Counted from the stretch's first letter, positions 1 to 9,968 are shown. The stretch is 64,000 bases of DNA from an uncultured Eubacteriales bacterium (GCA_934725425.1 CAKVAX010000004.1:1-64000), one strand, 5' to 3'. A program made the numbers and translations. The notes: generated from the sequence alone by a model not told the origin.

Positions 1-101
1 AATTACGGGTCTTTGATATTCTTCATATCTTGTGTTGTTTAATTTTCAAGGTCCCTGCGCTCTTTTCTCTCTCTTTTCTCTTCTCTCTCGAGCGCTTTTT
101 T
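1..101 (-). other. rRNA operon leader (gene itself off the left edge)
   Basis: On the minus strand, downstream of a strong promoter, the sequence runs through a purine-rich GAGAGAAGAGAAAAGAG stretch into CCTTGAAAATTAAACAACAC and on towards the left edge. A CCTTGAAAAnTnAACA string is common in leaders and spacers of Firmicute rRNA operons. No 16S or 23S sequence lies inside the window, so the call rests on the leader and promoter only. The stretch from 132 to 370 between this promoter and the alaS terminator is AT-rich and shows no gene. Confidence 0.5.
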
Positions 102-131
102 ATAATACCATATCCCTTTTATCATTGTCAA
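102..131 (-). promoter_or_regulatory. strong sigma-A promoter, rRNA-type, firing leftward
   Basis: Minus strand: a perfect -35 TTGACA (126-131) and -10 TATTAT (102-107) are separated by 18 bases, with TGG directly before the -10 (extended -10). It drives the leader that leaves the window at position 1. Confidence 0.65.
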
Positions 132-370
132 CACTTTTTTTAAAAAAAATTCAGCTTTAACGTTTTCTATAATTTTTGTAATATACAGTCGACAAAATAA
201 GCAATTTTATCTTAAAATATTACCGATTTAATCCGACTTACCGCCATTTAATGACCTTTCAATGCTTCCACAAAGAAGTTACTGTATAAAACCTATAAAA
301 CATCGTGATTTTATTCTAATTTTATAAACATAATAAATATTTATAATATTTCTAATACAAAACCCAATAA

Positions 371-398
371 AAAAAGGAACCGCTAAACGATTCCTTTT
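371..398 (-). terminator. terminator of alaS
   Basis: An AAAAGGAA/TTCCTTTT stem surrounds an 11-base loop just after the alaS stop codon. On the minus strand it is followed by a T-rich run. Confidence 0.6.
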
Positions 399-401
399 AA
401 T

Positions 402-2975
402 TTATAAATCCGAAATAAAACCAATAATTTTATTTGCGCCCACTTTAGTGCCTCCGGTAGCGATTTTTTTGTTTCCGCCGCCTTTGCCGTCAATTTTACT
501 CATAAGTGCGGAAAGCATCTCATTAGCCGCAAATTTGCCCACATTTTCGTCGTTGACCGCTAAGATAACTTGATTTTTCTCTCCGGCAACTATACATACA
601 AAAATGCATTTTAATTTGTCAGCCATCTTTATGATTTCATTTTGAAGTTTTTTGCATGAAGTTTCGACTACTTGATATCCAATCTTAATTCCGGATTTTC
701 CTGATACATATGAAACTTTGGATTCTTCAAGAGGATTTTCGGTAGATTTATTTTCAGATTTTTTAGAAATATTTTTCTTTACCTTTTCTAAAACATCTTC
801 AGATTTAACTTTTAAAACAGAAGCAATATTATTAATATCTTCTATCTTTTTTTGTACGTATTTTAAAGCTGTGTCGCCTGTAACAGCCGTAATTCTTCTT
901 AGACCCTTACCTATACCTTCGGTAGATAAAATTATAAATAATCCTATATTTCCTGTTCTGCTTGTATGTGTACCGCCGCAAAGCTCGCTGGAAACATCGC
1001 CATAGCTTACTATTCTTACAGTTTCACCATATTTGCTTTCAAACAGTGCCATAGCACCTGATTTCATGGCTTCTTCTAAACTTTTAACCTCTACTTTGCG
1101 CGGAATATTATCACGAATATAAGAATTTACAACACTTTCTATTTTGCATATATCCTCGCCGGTTATAGCGTGGTCGTAGTTAAAATCAAATCTTAGCTTA
1201 TTGTGTTCTACTTTAGAACCAGCCTGATGAAGGTTTTTGCCGTATATTCTTTGCAGAGCGCTCTGGAGTAAATGCACTGCTGTATGATTATTCTGGATAT
1301 TCACTCTTTTTTCTTTACCAATGGTTGCATGGACCGCATCATTCTCTTTTAAGATTCCCTCAATGACTGTTCCGCTGTGCACGTAAACATTATCTCCGGT
1401 TTTCTGTACATCTGTAATTTGGATTATGCAGTTATTGCTTTTTATTATTCCGGTGTCAGCGCATTGCCCGCCGGAAACAGCATAAAATACAGTTTTATCA
1501 AGCACTATTTTTACTTCATCATTCGAAGAAGCAGAATTGCATGTATTATTGTTTTTGAAAATTTTTAAAACACGGGAATCACATTCAAAATTTTCGTAAC
1601 CCAAAAATTCAGTGGGATTAACTTCTGACAATTTATCAAAAATCAATTTCATATCATCTGCACTGTTATTAGATGCACAATTTTTAGACTTTTCTTTATG
1701 TTTTTCAATTCGTAAATTGTAATCTTTTTCGTCCACGGTCATTGAATTTTCTTCTGCGTATTGTTTAACGATATCAAAAGGCAAACCATAAGTGGTAACC
1801 AATTCAAATGCTTCTTTACCGCTGATTTTTTTCTCGGTATCTTTAAGCTTCTCCAGCATGCTAAGACCTTTGGTTACAACTTTAGAAAATTGATTTTCTT
1901 CCTTTTTAAATTCAGATATTATGTAATTTTTATTTTCTGAAAATTTAGGGAATATTTCTTTATATTTTTCTATAATAAATTCAATAATTCCTGAAAAATT
2001 AAAATCCGAGATTTTATTTTTTGCGGTTATCATCATGCAGCGTCTGATAAGCTTTCTGGGAATATATCCTCTGCCTTCATTTGACGGGGAAACATGTTCG
2101 GAAAGAATTAATGCTGCGGTACGCAAATGGTCGGTAAGGATTCTTAATTCAATCTCCGAAAGTGAATCTTCGGAAGGAAGATTTTCAATTATTTTTTCTT
2201 TTATAGGGAATAACAAATCGGTTTGATAAGCCGAATCATAGTCATTTAAAACCATTGCCAAACGTTCAAGACCTGCGCCGGTATCAACGCTTGTGAATCC
2301 GAGTTTGCTGTATGATCCGTCAGCATTTTTATTAAGCTGCATAAAAACGCCGGCATTCCAAATTTCGATATATCTTTTTTTAGTATCAAATTCTCCGCCG
2401 GGAGTATATTCTTCTCCTTCGCCGGTATCATAGAAAATCTCGGTACAAGGTCCGCAAGGCCCTGTTTCGGCAGTAGGTCCCCAGAAGTTGTCTTCTTTTC
2501 CACAAGCTATTATATGACTCTCGGGCATACCTGCTTTTTTCCAAAAATCATACGCTTCTTGGTCAAGAGGTAATCCTAATTCTTTATCTCCGGCAAAAAC
2601 AGTAACATAAAGTTTTTCTTTTGGTATTTCAAGAGATTTAGTCAAAAATTCATAAGCTAAAGAAATTGCTTTTTCTTTAAAGTAATCATTTATCGACCAG
2701 CTTCCGAGCATTTGAAAACTCGTCAGATGATGCTTGTCCCCGATTGAGTCAATGTCGATTGTTCTTATGCATGGCTGAACATCGCAAAGTCTGGGGTACG
2801 GTGGCTTTTCAACGCCTATAAAATAGTTTTTCAAAGGCGCCATACCTGAATTTATAAACAGCAAAGTAGGGTCGTTTTTCGGAACGATTGAAGAATCCAC
2901 TATTTCCATGTGGTCTTTTTCTTTAAAAAAAGATATAAATTTATTTCTAATGTCTATGGATGAAATTTTATCCAT
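402..2975 (-). CDS. alaS: alanyl-tRNA synthetase
   Basis: Charges tRNA-Ala with alanine in the cytoplasm and edits mischarged tRNA. The 857 residues match the family's usual length of about 870. The N-terminal class II catalytic core is visible (PTLLFINSGMAPLKNYF; TGPCGPCTEIFYD). The editing domain has the metal-binding HTAVH and the later CGGTH, and a C-terminal DHHA1-like region ends in GGGNKKIATGG. The start ATG follows TAAGGAGGAA at good spacing. It is a single gene with its own promoter and terminator. No T-box fits in the short leader. Confidence 0.97.
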   Translation of the reverse strand: MDKISSIDIRNKFISFFKEKDHMEIVDSSIVPKNDPTLLFINSGMAPLKNYFIGVEKPPYPRLCDVQPCIRTIDIDSIGDKHHLTSFQMLGSWSINDYFKEKAISLAYEFLTKSLEIPKEKLYVTVFAGDKELGLPLDQEAYDFWKKAGMPESHIIACGKEDNFWGPTAETGPCGPCTEIFYDTGEGEEYTPGGEFDTKKRYIEIWNAGVFMQLNKNADGSYSKLGFTSVDTGAGLERLAMVLNDYDSAYQTDLLFPIKEKIIENLPSEDSLSEIELRILTDHLRTAALILSEHVSPSNEGRGYIPRKLIRRCMMITAKNKISDFNFSGIIEFIIEKYKEIFPKFSENKNYIISEFKKEENQFSKVVTKGLSMLEKLKDTEKKISGKEAFELVTTYGLPFDIVKQYAEENSMTVDEKDYNLRIEKHKEKSKNCASNNSADDMKLIFDKLSEVNPTEFLGYENFECDSRVLKIFKNNNTCNSASSNDEVKIVLDKTVFYAVSGGQCADTGIIKSNNCIIQITDVQKTGDNVYVHSGTVIEGILKENDAVHATIGKEKRVNIQNNHTAVHLLQSALQRIYGKNLHQAGSKVEHNKLRFDFNYDHAITGEDICKIESVVNSYIRDNIPRKVEVKSLEEAMKSGAMALFESKYGETVRIVSYGDVSSELCGGTHTSRTGNIGLFIILSTEGIGKGLRRITAVTGDTALKYVQKKIEDINNIASVLKVKSEDVLEKVKKNISKKSENKSTENPLEESKVSYVSGKSGIKIGYQVVETSCKKLQNEIIKMADKLKCIFVCIVAGEKNQVILAVNDENVGKFAANEMLSALMSKIDGKGGGNKKIATGGTKVGANKIIGFISDL

Positions 2976-3011
2976 AATTTTTCCTCCTTAAAATAAGATA
3001 CGTATCATTAT

Positions 3012-3040
3012 ATTATACGAATTTAAAGTCTATAAATCAA
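3012..3040 (-). promoter_or_regulatory. promoter of alaS
   Basis: Minus strand: -35 TTGATT (3035-3040) and -10 TATAAT (3012-3017) are 17 bases apart, about 36 bases upstream of the alaS start codon. Confidence 0.7.
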
Positions 3041-3079
3041 GGAATATAAATTATCTAAGCTCCACATAAAATAAGAAAG

Positions 3080-3101
3080 CTCCGCTTTTTAAAAAGCGGA
3101 G
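3080..3101 (-). terminator. terminator after the Cys-rich protein gene
   Basis: The perfect inverted repeat CTCCGCTTTTT/AAAAAGCGGAG lies just after the stop codon of the gene at 3109. On the minus strand it runs into a T-rich stretch. Confidence 0.75.
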
Positions 3102-3108
3102 TGATAAA

Positions 3109-3936
3109 CTAATTATTTCCACAACAGCCGGAGCAGGTAGATTCTTCCAAACCGGTTTCCATAGTTCTTGGAGGGAAGAATTCATTCGTAGGAAATTTAA
3201 TTCTGCTAAACATATCGCAGGGGCTGTCGGTAGAAGTCACACATTCTTTATTTGGTATACAGAAATCGTATGCAGGAATTTTAAGCTGAACATTACGTTC
3301 AATTTGAATTATTGAAAATAATCCCAAAGTAACTGCAACAGTTTTTGCTACATTGCTGCTCCTTACAAATTCGCCGCCAAATTGCCTGCAAATAGCGTCA
3401 GGTACTCTGCACTGAGGTTGACATGTACATTCGCTGGGAGCACAGATTTTTGCGGATAATGCCACAGGTTGTGCAACCTGAACTGTAGCCTTTGGAAGAT
3501 TGCGGAAAAGAGAATTTGAAATTTCACTGATTCCGGAACATCCCTCGGAGCTAAACGATTTTACACTTCCTTCACTGCCATAAAGGACTGCTTTTTTATT
3601 AAAAACACATAGTCCGGTGACATTTGCCGGGATCACGGACGGAGCAATAAAAGCTTCGAGTGCAACTTCAAAAAAATATGTTATGTCTATGGAGTAGTAT
3701 CCTCTTCTGAAAGGGATAGGTTCCAAATCAACATATGCCGTTAGTACATTTACGTTCTTTACTCTTACACTATTTGCTTGATCAATAATATTTTGATTAG
3801 CTTCATTAAAATTTACTCTCAAATTTTCCAGGCAATCTTTATCAGCGCATGAATCATATATTCTGTAAGCATTTATGCAAACTGATTCTTTAAACTGATT
3901 ATCCTGGCATGAGAATGTAGAAAAATTCTCTGTCAT
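3109..3936 (-). CDS. conserved Cys-rich protein of unknown function
   Basis: I do not recognise a named family; similar proteins are common in Clostridia as hypotheticals. The 275 residues have no signal peptide or clear membrane helix. About 19 cysteines are spread over the chain, including CQPQC mid-protein and a CSGCCGNN carboxyl end. The N-terminal half has a beta-rich, repeated-strand look (RRGYYSIDITYFFEV). High cysteine content in a spore former suits a spore surface or other cross-linked protein, but that is inference. The start ATG follows AGGGGGAA. It is monocistronic, between alaS and pcrA. The leader carries an imperfect inverted repeat at about 3962-3995. Confidence 0.6.
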   Translation of the reverse strand: MTENFSTFSCQDNQFKESVCINAYRIYDSCADKDCLENLRVNFNEANQNIIDQANSVRVKNVNVLTAYVDLEPIPFRRGYYSIDITYFFEVALEAFIAPSVIPANVTGLCVFNKKAVLYGSEGSVKSFSSEGCSGISEISNSLFRNLPKATVQVAQPVALSAKICAPSECTCQPQCRVPDAICRQFGGEFVRSSNVAKTVAVTLGLFSIIQIERNVQLKIPAYDFCIPNKECVTSTDSPCDMFSRIKFPTNEFFPPRTMETGLEESTCSGCCGNN

Positions 3937-4060
3937 ATAAAATTCCCCCTATAATATTAAGCGGGCACAATGCATGTTCAGCGCATTTATGTTCCCGTAT
4001 TGAAATTCTGATTTTCAATATATATTATGGGAGAGTTTTTATTTTTGTTACATTATTAAA

Positions 4061-6460
4061 TTATTCTATCTTCAGGTGGGCATAATTAGCCATTAGCTTT
4101 TTAGAGCCTACTTTATCGAACAATATTTCGAGCAAGCTGTCTCCGTTCATTGGGAGAACAGACATGACCGTTCCTTGACCGAAAGTCTTGTGAACTACTG
4201 TCAATCCCGGCTCAAATTTTTGAGATTTTTCGGAATCCCCGCCTCCTGCAACTTGACCAAAATGATGAGCGGCAATAAGGGATTGATTACGAATTTCCTG
4301 AGCAGATTTAGGTCTGTCTTCTTCGTTATCCAATTTTTTCCAATCTCTTGATTTGGTTCTGTCTAAGAGTTCTTGCGGCATCTCACTTAAAAATCTCGAA
4401 GACTTATTATGTGAAGTGCTGCCGAAAATCATGCGGCTATCTGAATTCAGTATATAAAGTCTTTCTTTGGAACGAGTGATGCCAACATAAGCAAGTCGGC
4501 GTTCTTCTTCTACTTCCAACTCACTGGAAAGAGATTGCATACCCGGGAAAATTCCTTCTTCGAATCCGGGAATAAACACTGTCGGGAATTCCAAGCCTTT
4601 GGATGAATGAAGAGTCATCATCACTATAGCATCTGAATTTTCGTCATAATTATCTATGTCGGTAAGCAAAGATACTTCTTCCAAAAATCCCGACAAATCG
4701 CCGTTTGGATTTTCTTCTTCATATTTTTTTATATTACTTAAAAGCTCTTTTACATTCTCTATTCTGGCTTCTCCCGAGTCTTTATCGGTTTTTAAATAAT
4801 CGATGTATCCTGTCTTTTCGAGCATTATATCATAAAGTTCATGAAGGCTAACTGACGAATCTTTGCTGATACTTACTAATTCATCAATCAAATCAGAAAA
4901 AGCTTTTAATTTAGATGAAACCCTTTGAAGTTGCTCATATTCTCCTGAATTTCTTATTACATCCAAAAGATCTTTTCCGGTTTCATTTGCAATTTCGGTA
5001 GCTTGAGTGATTGTGCGTTCTCCGATGGATCTTCTGGGCTGATTTATAATTCTTTTTAATCTTACTTCGTCCTTGGGGTTATTTATAACGCTGAAATATG
5101 CGATCATATCGCGAATTTCTTTGCGCTCGTAAAAGCGAAATCCGCCTAAAATACGATAAGGAATTCCGGATTTAATAAATACCTTTTCCATAACATTTGA
5201 CTGAGAGTTCATGCGATACAGAACGGCTATATCGGAATATTTACTGCCTCTGGCGACCAAATCTTGAATCGCTTCAGAAATATAATTTGCTTCATCGTGC
5301 TCACTATAAGCAGTATGAACTCTTATTTTTTCTCCCGGTTCATTATCCGTCCAAAGAGTTTTTTCTTTACGGTTATGGTTATGCTTTATAACAGAATTTG
5401 CGGCATTTATAATATTTTGGGTAGATCTATAATTCTGTTCCAGACGTATAGTTTTTGCGCCCGGGAAATGCCTTTCAAAATCGAGAATATTTTCGATTGT
5501 AGCTCCTCTGAATTTGTAAATGCTTTGGTCATCGTCGCCAACAACGCATAAATTGCTGTATTTTTTAGCCAAATCACGAATGAAAACATACTGAGTGTAG
5601 TTGGTGTCCTGATATTCATCGACTAAAATATATTTGAATTTTTCTTGATAGTTTTCAAGCACTGCGGGATTATTTTTGAAAAGAATTACTGTATTCATTA
5701 TCAAATCGTCAAAATCCATTGCATCTGATTCAATCAATTTTTTCTGGTAAAGCTCATATATCTCGGCAATCGCACAAAGTCTGTAATCTCCGGCGGCTTT
5801 GCGTCTGAATTCTTGAAAATTAACAAGCTTATCCTTAGCTCCGGAAATTTCATTCCTTACATTCTTATATGACACAATCTTGTCATCGAGATTAAGAGTT
5901 TTTATGCATTCTTTTATCAATCTTTTGCTATCGTCATCATCATATACGACAAAGTGATTGGAATATCCTAATTTTTCGGCATGAGCACGCAAAATTCTTG
6001 AACACAATGAGTGAAATGTAGATGCATAAACATCTTTTCCTACATCTCCAAGCACGTTCGACAAACGATTTTTCAGCTCTCCCGCAGCCTTATTTGTAAA
6101 AGTAATCGCCAAGATATTCCAAGGGCGAATCGGGTTGTGCTTAATTATATTTTTTACACTTTCGGCACCTTCGCCGTTTTTGTAAACATTTTCCAGATTT
6201 TCAACAAGTGATTCATCTAAAAATTCCGGAATCTCATCGGTGGTATATGCATCACCGTAGTTAATCATATTTACTATTCTATTTACTATTGCAGTGGTTT
6301 TTCCGCTTCCTGCTCCCGCCAAAACCACCACCGGGCCGTTTACCGTAAATACAGCTTCCCGTTGATTTTCATTCATCTTGGAAAAACTGCGTTCAAGCAA
6401 TTTCTTTTTTAAATCTTGAAATTTAGTAACAATACTTTTAGTCAATTTTTGCACCGCCAT
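4061..6460 (-). CDS. pcrA: UvrD/PcrA-type DNA helicase
   Basis: ATP-driven 3'-5' DNA helicase of superfamily 1A, used in repair and in removing proteins from DNA. The 799 residues carry the full motif set: Q-motif NENQREAV and Walker A GAGSGKT (residues 49-55), VDEYQDTNYTQ, VGDDDQSIYKFRGA, LEQNYRSTQNI, TLHSSKGLEFPTVFIPG and AYVGITRSKERLY. The C-terminal tail, about 100 residues, ends in a Tudor-like fold typical of PcrA (GLTVVHKTFGQGTVMSV). The residues before Met29 are longer than usual and the ribosome site is weak, so the start is less certain. It is not clearly in an operon. Confidence 0.95.
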   Translation of the reverse strand: MAVQKLTKSIVTKFQDLKKKLLERSFSKMNENQREAVFTVNGPVVVLAGAGSGKTTAIVNRIVNMINYGDAYTTDEIPEFLDESLVENLENVYKNGEGAESVKNIIKHNPIRPWNILAITFTNKAAGELKNRLSNVLGDVGKDVYASTFHSLCSRILRAHAEKLGYSNHFVVYDDDDSKRLIKECIKTLNLDDKIVSYKNVRNEISGAKDKLVNFQEFRRKAAGDYRLCAIAEIYELYQKKLIESDAMDFDDLIMNTVILFKNNPAVLENYQEKFKYILVDEYQDTNYTQYVFIRDLAKKYSNLCVVGDDDQSIYKFRGATIENILDFERHFPGAKTIRLEQNYRSTQNIINAANSVIKHNHNRKEKTLWTDNEPGEKIRVHTAYSEHDEANYISEAIQDLVARGSKYSDIAVLYRMNSQSNVMEKVFIKSGIPYRILGGFRFYERKEIRDMIAYFSVINNPKDEVRLKRIINQPRRSIGERTITQATEIANETGKDLLDVIRNSGEYEQLQRVSSKLKAFSDLIDELVSISKDSSVSLHELYDIMLEKTGYIDYLKTDKDSGEARIENVKELLSNIKKYEEENPNGDLSGFLEEVSLLTDIDNYDENSDAIVMMTLHSSKGLEFPTVFIPGFEEGIFPGMQSLSSELEVEEERRLAYVGITRSKERLYILNSDSRMIFGSTSHNKSSRFLSEMPQELLDRTKSRDWKKLDNEEDRPKSAQEIRNQSLIAAHHFGQVAGGGDSEKSQKFEPGLTVVHKTFGQGTVMSVLPMNGDSLLEILFDKVGSKKLMANYAHLKIE

Positions 6461-6600
6461 GTTCTAAAGCATATGATTGTTTTTTATTACAAATTTTTCA
6501 TAATTAGGTTTAAAATACATCATTTAAGCTTATTTATTTTTTATATTATAATTAATATTTTACCTCATTTTTTTCAAAAAATCAAATCAAAAATATTCGC

Positions 6601-6632
6601 ACAAAAAATCTTGGAACTCCAGAGGTTCCAAG
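6601..6632 (-). terminator. terminator of the decarboxylase-darA-holB-ricT operon
   Basis: The 8-bp stem CTTGGAAC/GTTCCAAG with a 7-base loop is followed on the minus strand by ATTTTTTG, just downstream of the ricT stop. Confidence 0.8.
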
Positions 6633-6644
6633 ATTCATATAAAT

Positions 6645-7469
6645 TTAATCTCCGAAAGATTTTATTCGTTCAAGGTCAGAGATTTCATAATTTTTTAATT
6701 CCACGGATTTATCTGCGTTATCCGGAAGGACTCTTGCTGTATTTGAAATAATATTAGCAGAAATAACACTTCCGAGGCCGTCCGGAGTTTTTACTTTTTC
6801 GCCGGGCTTCGGGACTTTATCAATAGACTCATGATAAAAATCTTGCTCATATTTTAAACAGCACATCAACCTGCCGCACGTACCGGAAAGTTTTGACGGA
6901 TTTAAAGAAAGTCCTTGATCTTTTGCCATTTTTATTGAAACAGATTGAAAATTATTTAAAAATTTACCACAACAAAGCATTCTGCCACACGGACCCAAGC
7001 CACCAAGCATTTTGGCTTCGTCCCTTATTCCGACTTGACGCAGTTCTATCCTTAGTCTGAATATGTATGCCAAATCTTTTACAAGGCTTCGGAAATCAAC
7101 ACGAGATTCTGCCACAAAATAAAATATAACTTTGCTCCTGTCAAACATATACTCGGCTTCTATGAGTTTCATTTTGAGCTTATGTTCCTTAATTTTTTCT
7201 TGGCAAATTCTAAGAGCCTCTTTTTCTTCTGCTTTCTTTTTATCAAGCGATTTTAAATCTGCAGCGGTCGCTTTTCTTATAACTTTTTCAGAAGGATTCA
7301 CCCAATCAGCGTCATTTTCTGTTTCTTTCAAATATATAACCTTGCCGCACTCTATTCCTCTTTTAGTCTCGGCAACTATAGTATCACCGACCTTACAAAT
7401 TTCATTTTTATAGATTAGGTAATGAATTTTTCCAACTTCTTTAAACCTAACCCCCAAAACCTTGCACAT
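6645..7469 (-). CDS. ricT: PSP1-domain protein RicT (YaaT)
   Basis: RicT is a subunit of the Fe-S RicA-F-T (Y-) complex that in Bacillus guides RNase Y-dependent mRNA processing and affects sporulation and competence. The N-terminal PSP1 domain starts VLGVRFKEVGKIHYL. The conserved cysteines are present in CGRMLCCGKF and CGRLMCCLKYE, matching the cluster-binding pattern. Length (274) is normal for the family. It lies 18 bp downstream of holB in the order darA-holB-ricT seen in Bacillus, and a terminator follows. Confidence 0.93.
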   Translation of the reverse strand: MCKVLGVRFKEVGKIHYLIYKNEICKVGDTIVAETKRGIECGKVIYLKETENDADWVNPSEKVIRKATAADLKSLDKKKAEEKEALRICQEKIKEHKLKMKLIEAEYMFDRSKVIFYFVAESRVDFRSLVKDLAYIFRLRIELRQVGIRDEAKMLGGLGPCGRMLCCGKFLNNFQSVSIKMAKDQGLSLNPSKLSGTCGRLMCCLKYEQDFYHESIDKVPKPGEKVKTPDGLGSVISANIISNTARVLPDNADKSVELKNYEISDLERIKSFGD

Positions 7470-7487
7470 ACATATTCCCCTTACTTT

Positions 7488-8267
7488 TTACATTTCCGCG
7501 CATAAATAACAAAGCAATAAATTAAAGTTTATGTTTTTTGGTATAAGCGATGCAACATAATTTAATTTATCCAGCATATTTATAAATTTACTTCCCGAAA
7601 TGTCGTGGCTTTTTTCATAATATTTAACTAATAAATTATGCAAAACATGTTCAACAAACTTTTTAAATACTATCCTATCATTTGGAATTTTGGAAGTCAT
7701 CAAAACCATTTCATACTTATCTTCCACTAAAATTGCGTCTGCGAATTTCGATGACAATTCTTCGTATTCGAAAACATCATTTTTAAAATCAGTCACTCTA
7801 TAAATTTGGCATCTAGACCTGACTGTCGCAAGAAGCGAAGACGCAGAACTGCATAAAATTATAAACACAACATTTTTAGGCGGCTCTTCGAGTATTTTTA
7901 TAAAAGCATTCTGAGACTGAGCAGTCATTCGGTCGCCGTTTTGGATTATATAAAATTTATAACCGCCTTCGTTTGCTTTAATGTACGCATCTTCTCGAAT
8001 TTTTCTTATTTTTTCCACTTTTATTGATGACGAGCCTTTTTCAGGTGCTATAACTTTCACATCAGTATGAGAATCGCTTAAAACCTTCAAGCAACCTGAA
8101 CATTTTCCGCACGGCCTTTGCGATTCAGAAGTGCAAAGCGCACGCAGAGTTATTTCTTTAATAATTTTCATGGTATCCTCAATATTATTGCACTCGACGA
8201 TGACAGCATGAGGAATCAAATGATTTTCAGATAATGATAATAATTCTTCTAGATTGTTTTCTTTCAA
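7488..8267 (-). CDS. holB: DNA polymerase III delta' subunit
   Basis: Clamp-loader subunit that helps place the beta clamp on DNA. The zinc-binding cysteines CTSESQRPCGKCSGC lie in the first third, followed by NAFIKILEEPPKNVVFIILCS and SRCQIYR, typical of the AAA+ fold of delta'. The open frame extends to 8285, but I choose TTG at 8267: it sits 7 bases after AAAAGGTG, which overlaps the darA stop. That gives 259 residues. The sensor and C-terminal regions are short compared with E. coli, as usual in Clostridia. Translationally coupled to darA. Confidence 0.9.
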   Translation of the reverse strand: MKENNLEELLSLSENHLIPHAVIVECNNIEDTMKIIKEITLRALCTSESQRPCGKCSGCLKVLSDSHTDVKVIAPEKGSSSIKVEKIRKIREDAYIKANEGGYKFYIIQNGDRMTAQSQNAFIKILEEPPKNVVFIILCSSASSLLATVRSRCQIYRVTDFKNDVFEYEELSSKFADAILVEDKYEMVLMTSKIPNDRIVFKKFVEHVLHNLLVKYYEKSHDISGSKFINMLDKLNYVASLIPKNINFNLLLCYLCAEM

Positions 8268-8271
8268 TGTA

Positions 8272-8592
8272 TTACACCTTTTCAAATCTGTCTACGTTAA
8301 GAACGAAAATAATAGCTCCACCGCTTGTAACTTGGTACAGAGGAGTGTTTACAGCATCCGAGAATCCGGTTACGTCCGACATCAAACTGTCTCTTTTACT
8401 GCTGTACTTGGATATAATATCAATAACTTTATTGGTTTTATTGTCTTCCACACCTATAATAAGCGTTGTGTTTCCTGATTTTAAGAATCCACCCGTAGAA
8501 GCCATTTTTGTAACTTGAAAATGTTCCTCGGTAAGAGCGTCCATTACTACCGATGCATCATCTTTGCTCATGATAGCCATTACTAATTTCAT
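8272..8592 (-). CDS. darA: cyclic-di-AMP receptor DarA (PII-like, YaaQ)
   Basis: Small PII-like trimeric protein that binds the second messenger c-di-AMP. The 106 residues start MKLVMAIMSKDD and carry STGGFLKSGNTTLIIGVED, characteristic of the family, and the beta-strand and helix pattern is complete. The gene sits just upstream of holB, as in Bacillus. Its stop codon lies next to the holB start signals. Confidence 0.93.
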   Translation of the reverse strand: MKLVMAIMSKDDASVVMDALTEEHFQVTKMASTGGFLKSGNTTLIIGVEDNKTNKVIDIISKYSSKRDSLMSDVTGFSDAVNTPLYQVTSGGAIIFVLNVDRFEKV

Positions 8593-8630
8593 AAAAACAC
8601 TTCCTTAAAAAGTTTATAAGTTTGATTAGA

Positions 8631-9968
8631 TTATTTTACCACAGATATTTTCGAAATACCATATGATTTCAAAGCGTATAATTCTTCATCGCCGATTTTT
8701 TCCCCCGGCATAACGACAGGTACACCCGGAGGGCACGGGCAGATTATTTCCGAAGCAATTTCATTCTTACAATCTCTTAAAGATTTATAAACAGATTTCG
8801 CCATCAATGCCTCACGTGGAGTTAAAACTGCTTCCGGTAAGCTTTCGCCTATGAAACACATATCATTAATTTTTTTATCGCGAATTTTCAAAGAAGAAAT
8901 GGCATTATAAAGCCTTTCAAAATCTAAATCATCATTAAAAGGCGTAGCAATTAAAACCACATAATTATCATCACACATTTCGGGCTCGATATTATGATCG
9001 TAAAGGTGCTTACGAAATTCGTAACCTGTATATCCGATATTAAATACGCCCAAAGTAATTCTTACAGGGTCCGAAATGTTGTCATCCGGAATATAAATTC
9101 CTTTCTTTCTTGCGACGTCTTTAATTTTTTGAACTTTAAATTCTAAATCCTCAAAACTTATTTTTCCGAATTTATCGAGCCATATCCTGCATAAATCCAT
9201 AGACGCCATAACAGGATACGAAGGGCTGGTAGAACCAAACATCAACATACTTTGCTTCACATTGTTTACAAATCTTTCATCATTTACATGAAGCCAAGCA
9301 CCACCGGTTAAAACCGGAAGCGTTTTGTGAGCTGAATCAGAAGACATTGCACAGCCTTGAAAAATAGGATGTAAATTATTTTTTAAAAACATTAAATGAG
9401 ACCCATGAGCGTTATCAACCATTACAGGGATATTATATTTTTTGCAATCGGAAGATATTTTTTTTATATTTTGTAAAATACCGTGATAACTCGGGCTGGT
9501 AAGATATAATCCTTTTGCGGACACGTTATCAGATAATTTTTTTTCAAAATCTTTAAAGTCTATGCTTTCAGGTAGCATGGATTCCATATTAATATTTCTT
9601 TTTATCCATACAGGATTCAAATCCAAAAGAGCCATAGTTGATATCGCAGACCTGTGAATTACTCTGTCACACAAAATCACGTCTCCGGGTGCCGAAGAAA
9701 CTAACTTAAACATAGTTTGTATGCAAAGAGTATTTCCTCCGGAAGAAAAAGCTGAATAAGCAGTAGAATATAATTTGCTTAATTTTTTTTCCGCTTCTCT
9801 TATTATGCCGCCGGCTTCATATAAACTGTCGGTTTGCGGTAATTCGGTCAAATCGACGTTGTATAGCTTACTTAATTCCGGAATTTTGCATTTATGCCCG
9901 GGAGTATGAAAAGAAGACCTATTCAATTTATTGTATGCACATAAAGATTCATATAAATTTTTTTTCAC
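8631..9968 (-). CDS. Orn/Lys/Arg decarboxylase family protein (YaaO/SpeA-like)
   Basis: Fold type I PLP enzyme that decarboxylates a basic amino acid, feeding polyamine synthesis; the exact substrate cannot be read from sequence. The 445 residues show HTPGHKC near the N-terminus, SGGNTLCIQ, VDNAHGSH and the PLP lysine motif SDSAHKTLPVLTGG. The C-terminal domain ends in CPCPPGVPVVMPGE. GTG start at 9968 after AGGAGAAAAATA. It heads the darA-holB-ricT unit, 38 bp upstream of darA, as yaaO lies near darA in Bacillus. The tmk gene found between them in Bacillus is absent. Confidence 0.88.
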   Translation of the reverse strand: MKKNLYESLCAYNKLNRSSFHTPGHKCKIPELSKLYNVDLTELPQTDSLYEAGGIIREAEKKLSKLYSTAYSAFSSGGNTLCIQTMFKLVSSAPGDVILCDRVIHRSAISTMALLDLNPVWIKRNINMESMLPESIDFKDFEKKLSDNVSAKGLYLTSPSYHGILQNIKKISSDCKKYNIPVMVDNAHGSHLMFLKNNLHPIFQGCAMSSDSAHKTLPVLTGGAWLHVNDERFVNNVKQSMLMFGSTSPSYPVMASMDLCRIWLDKFGKISFEDLEFKVQKIKDVARKKGIYIPDDNISDPVRITLGVFNIGYTGYEFRKHLYDHNIEPEMCDDNYVVLIATPFNDDLDFERLYNAISSLKIRDKKINDMCFIGESLPEAVLTPREALMAKSVYKSLRDCKNEIASEIICPCPPGVPVVMPGEKIGDEELYALKSYGISKISVVK

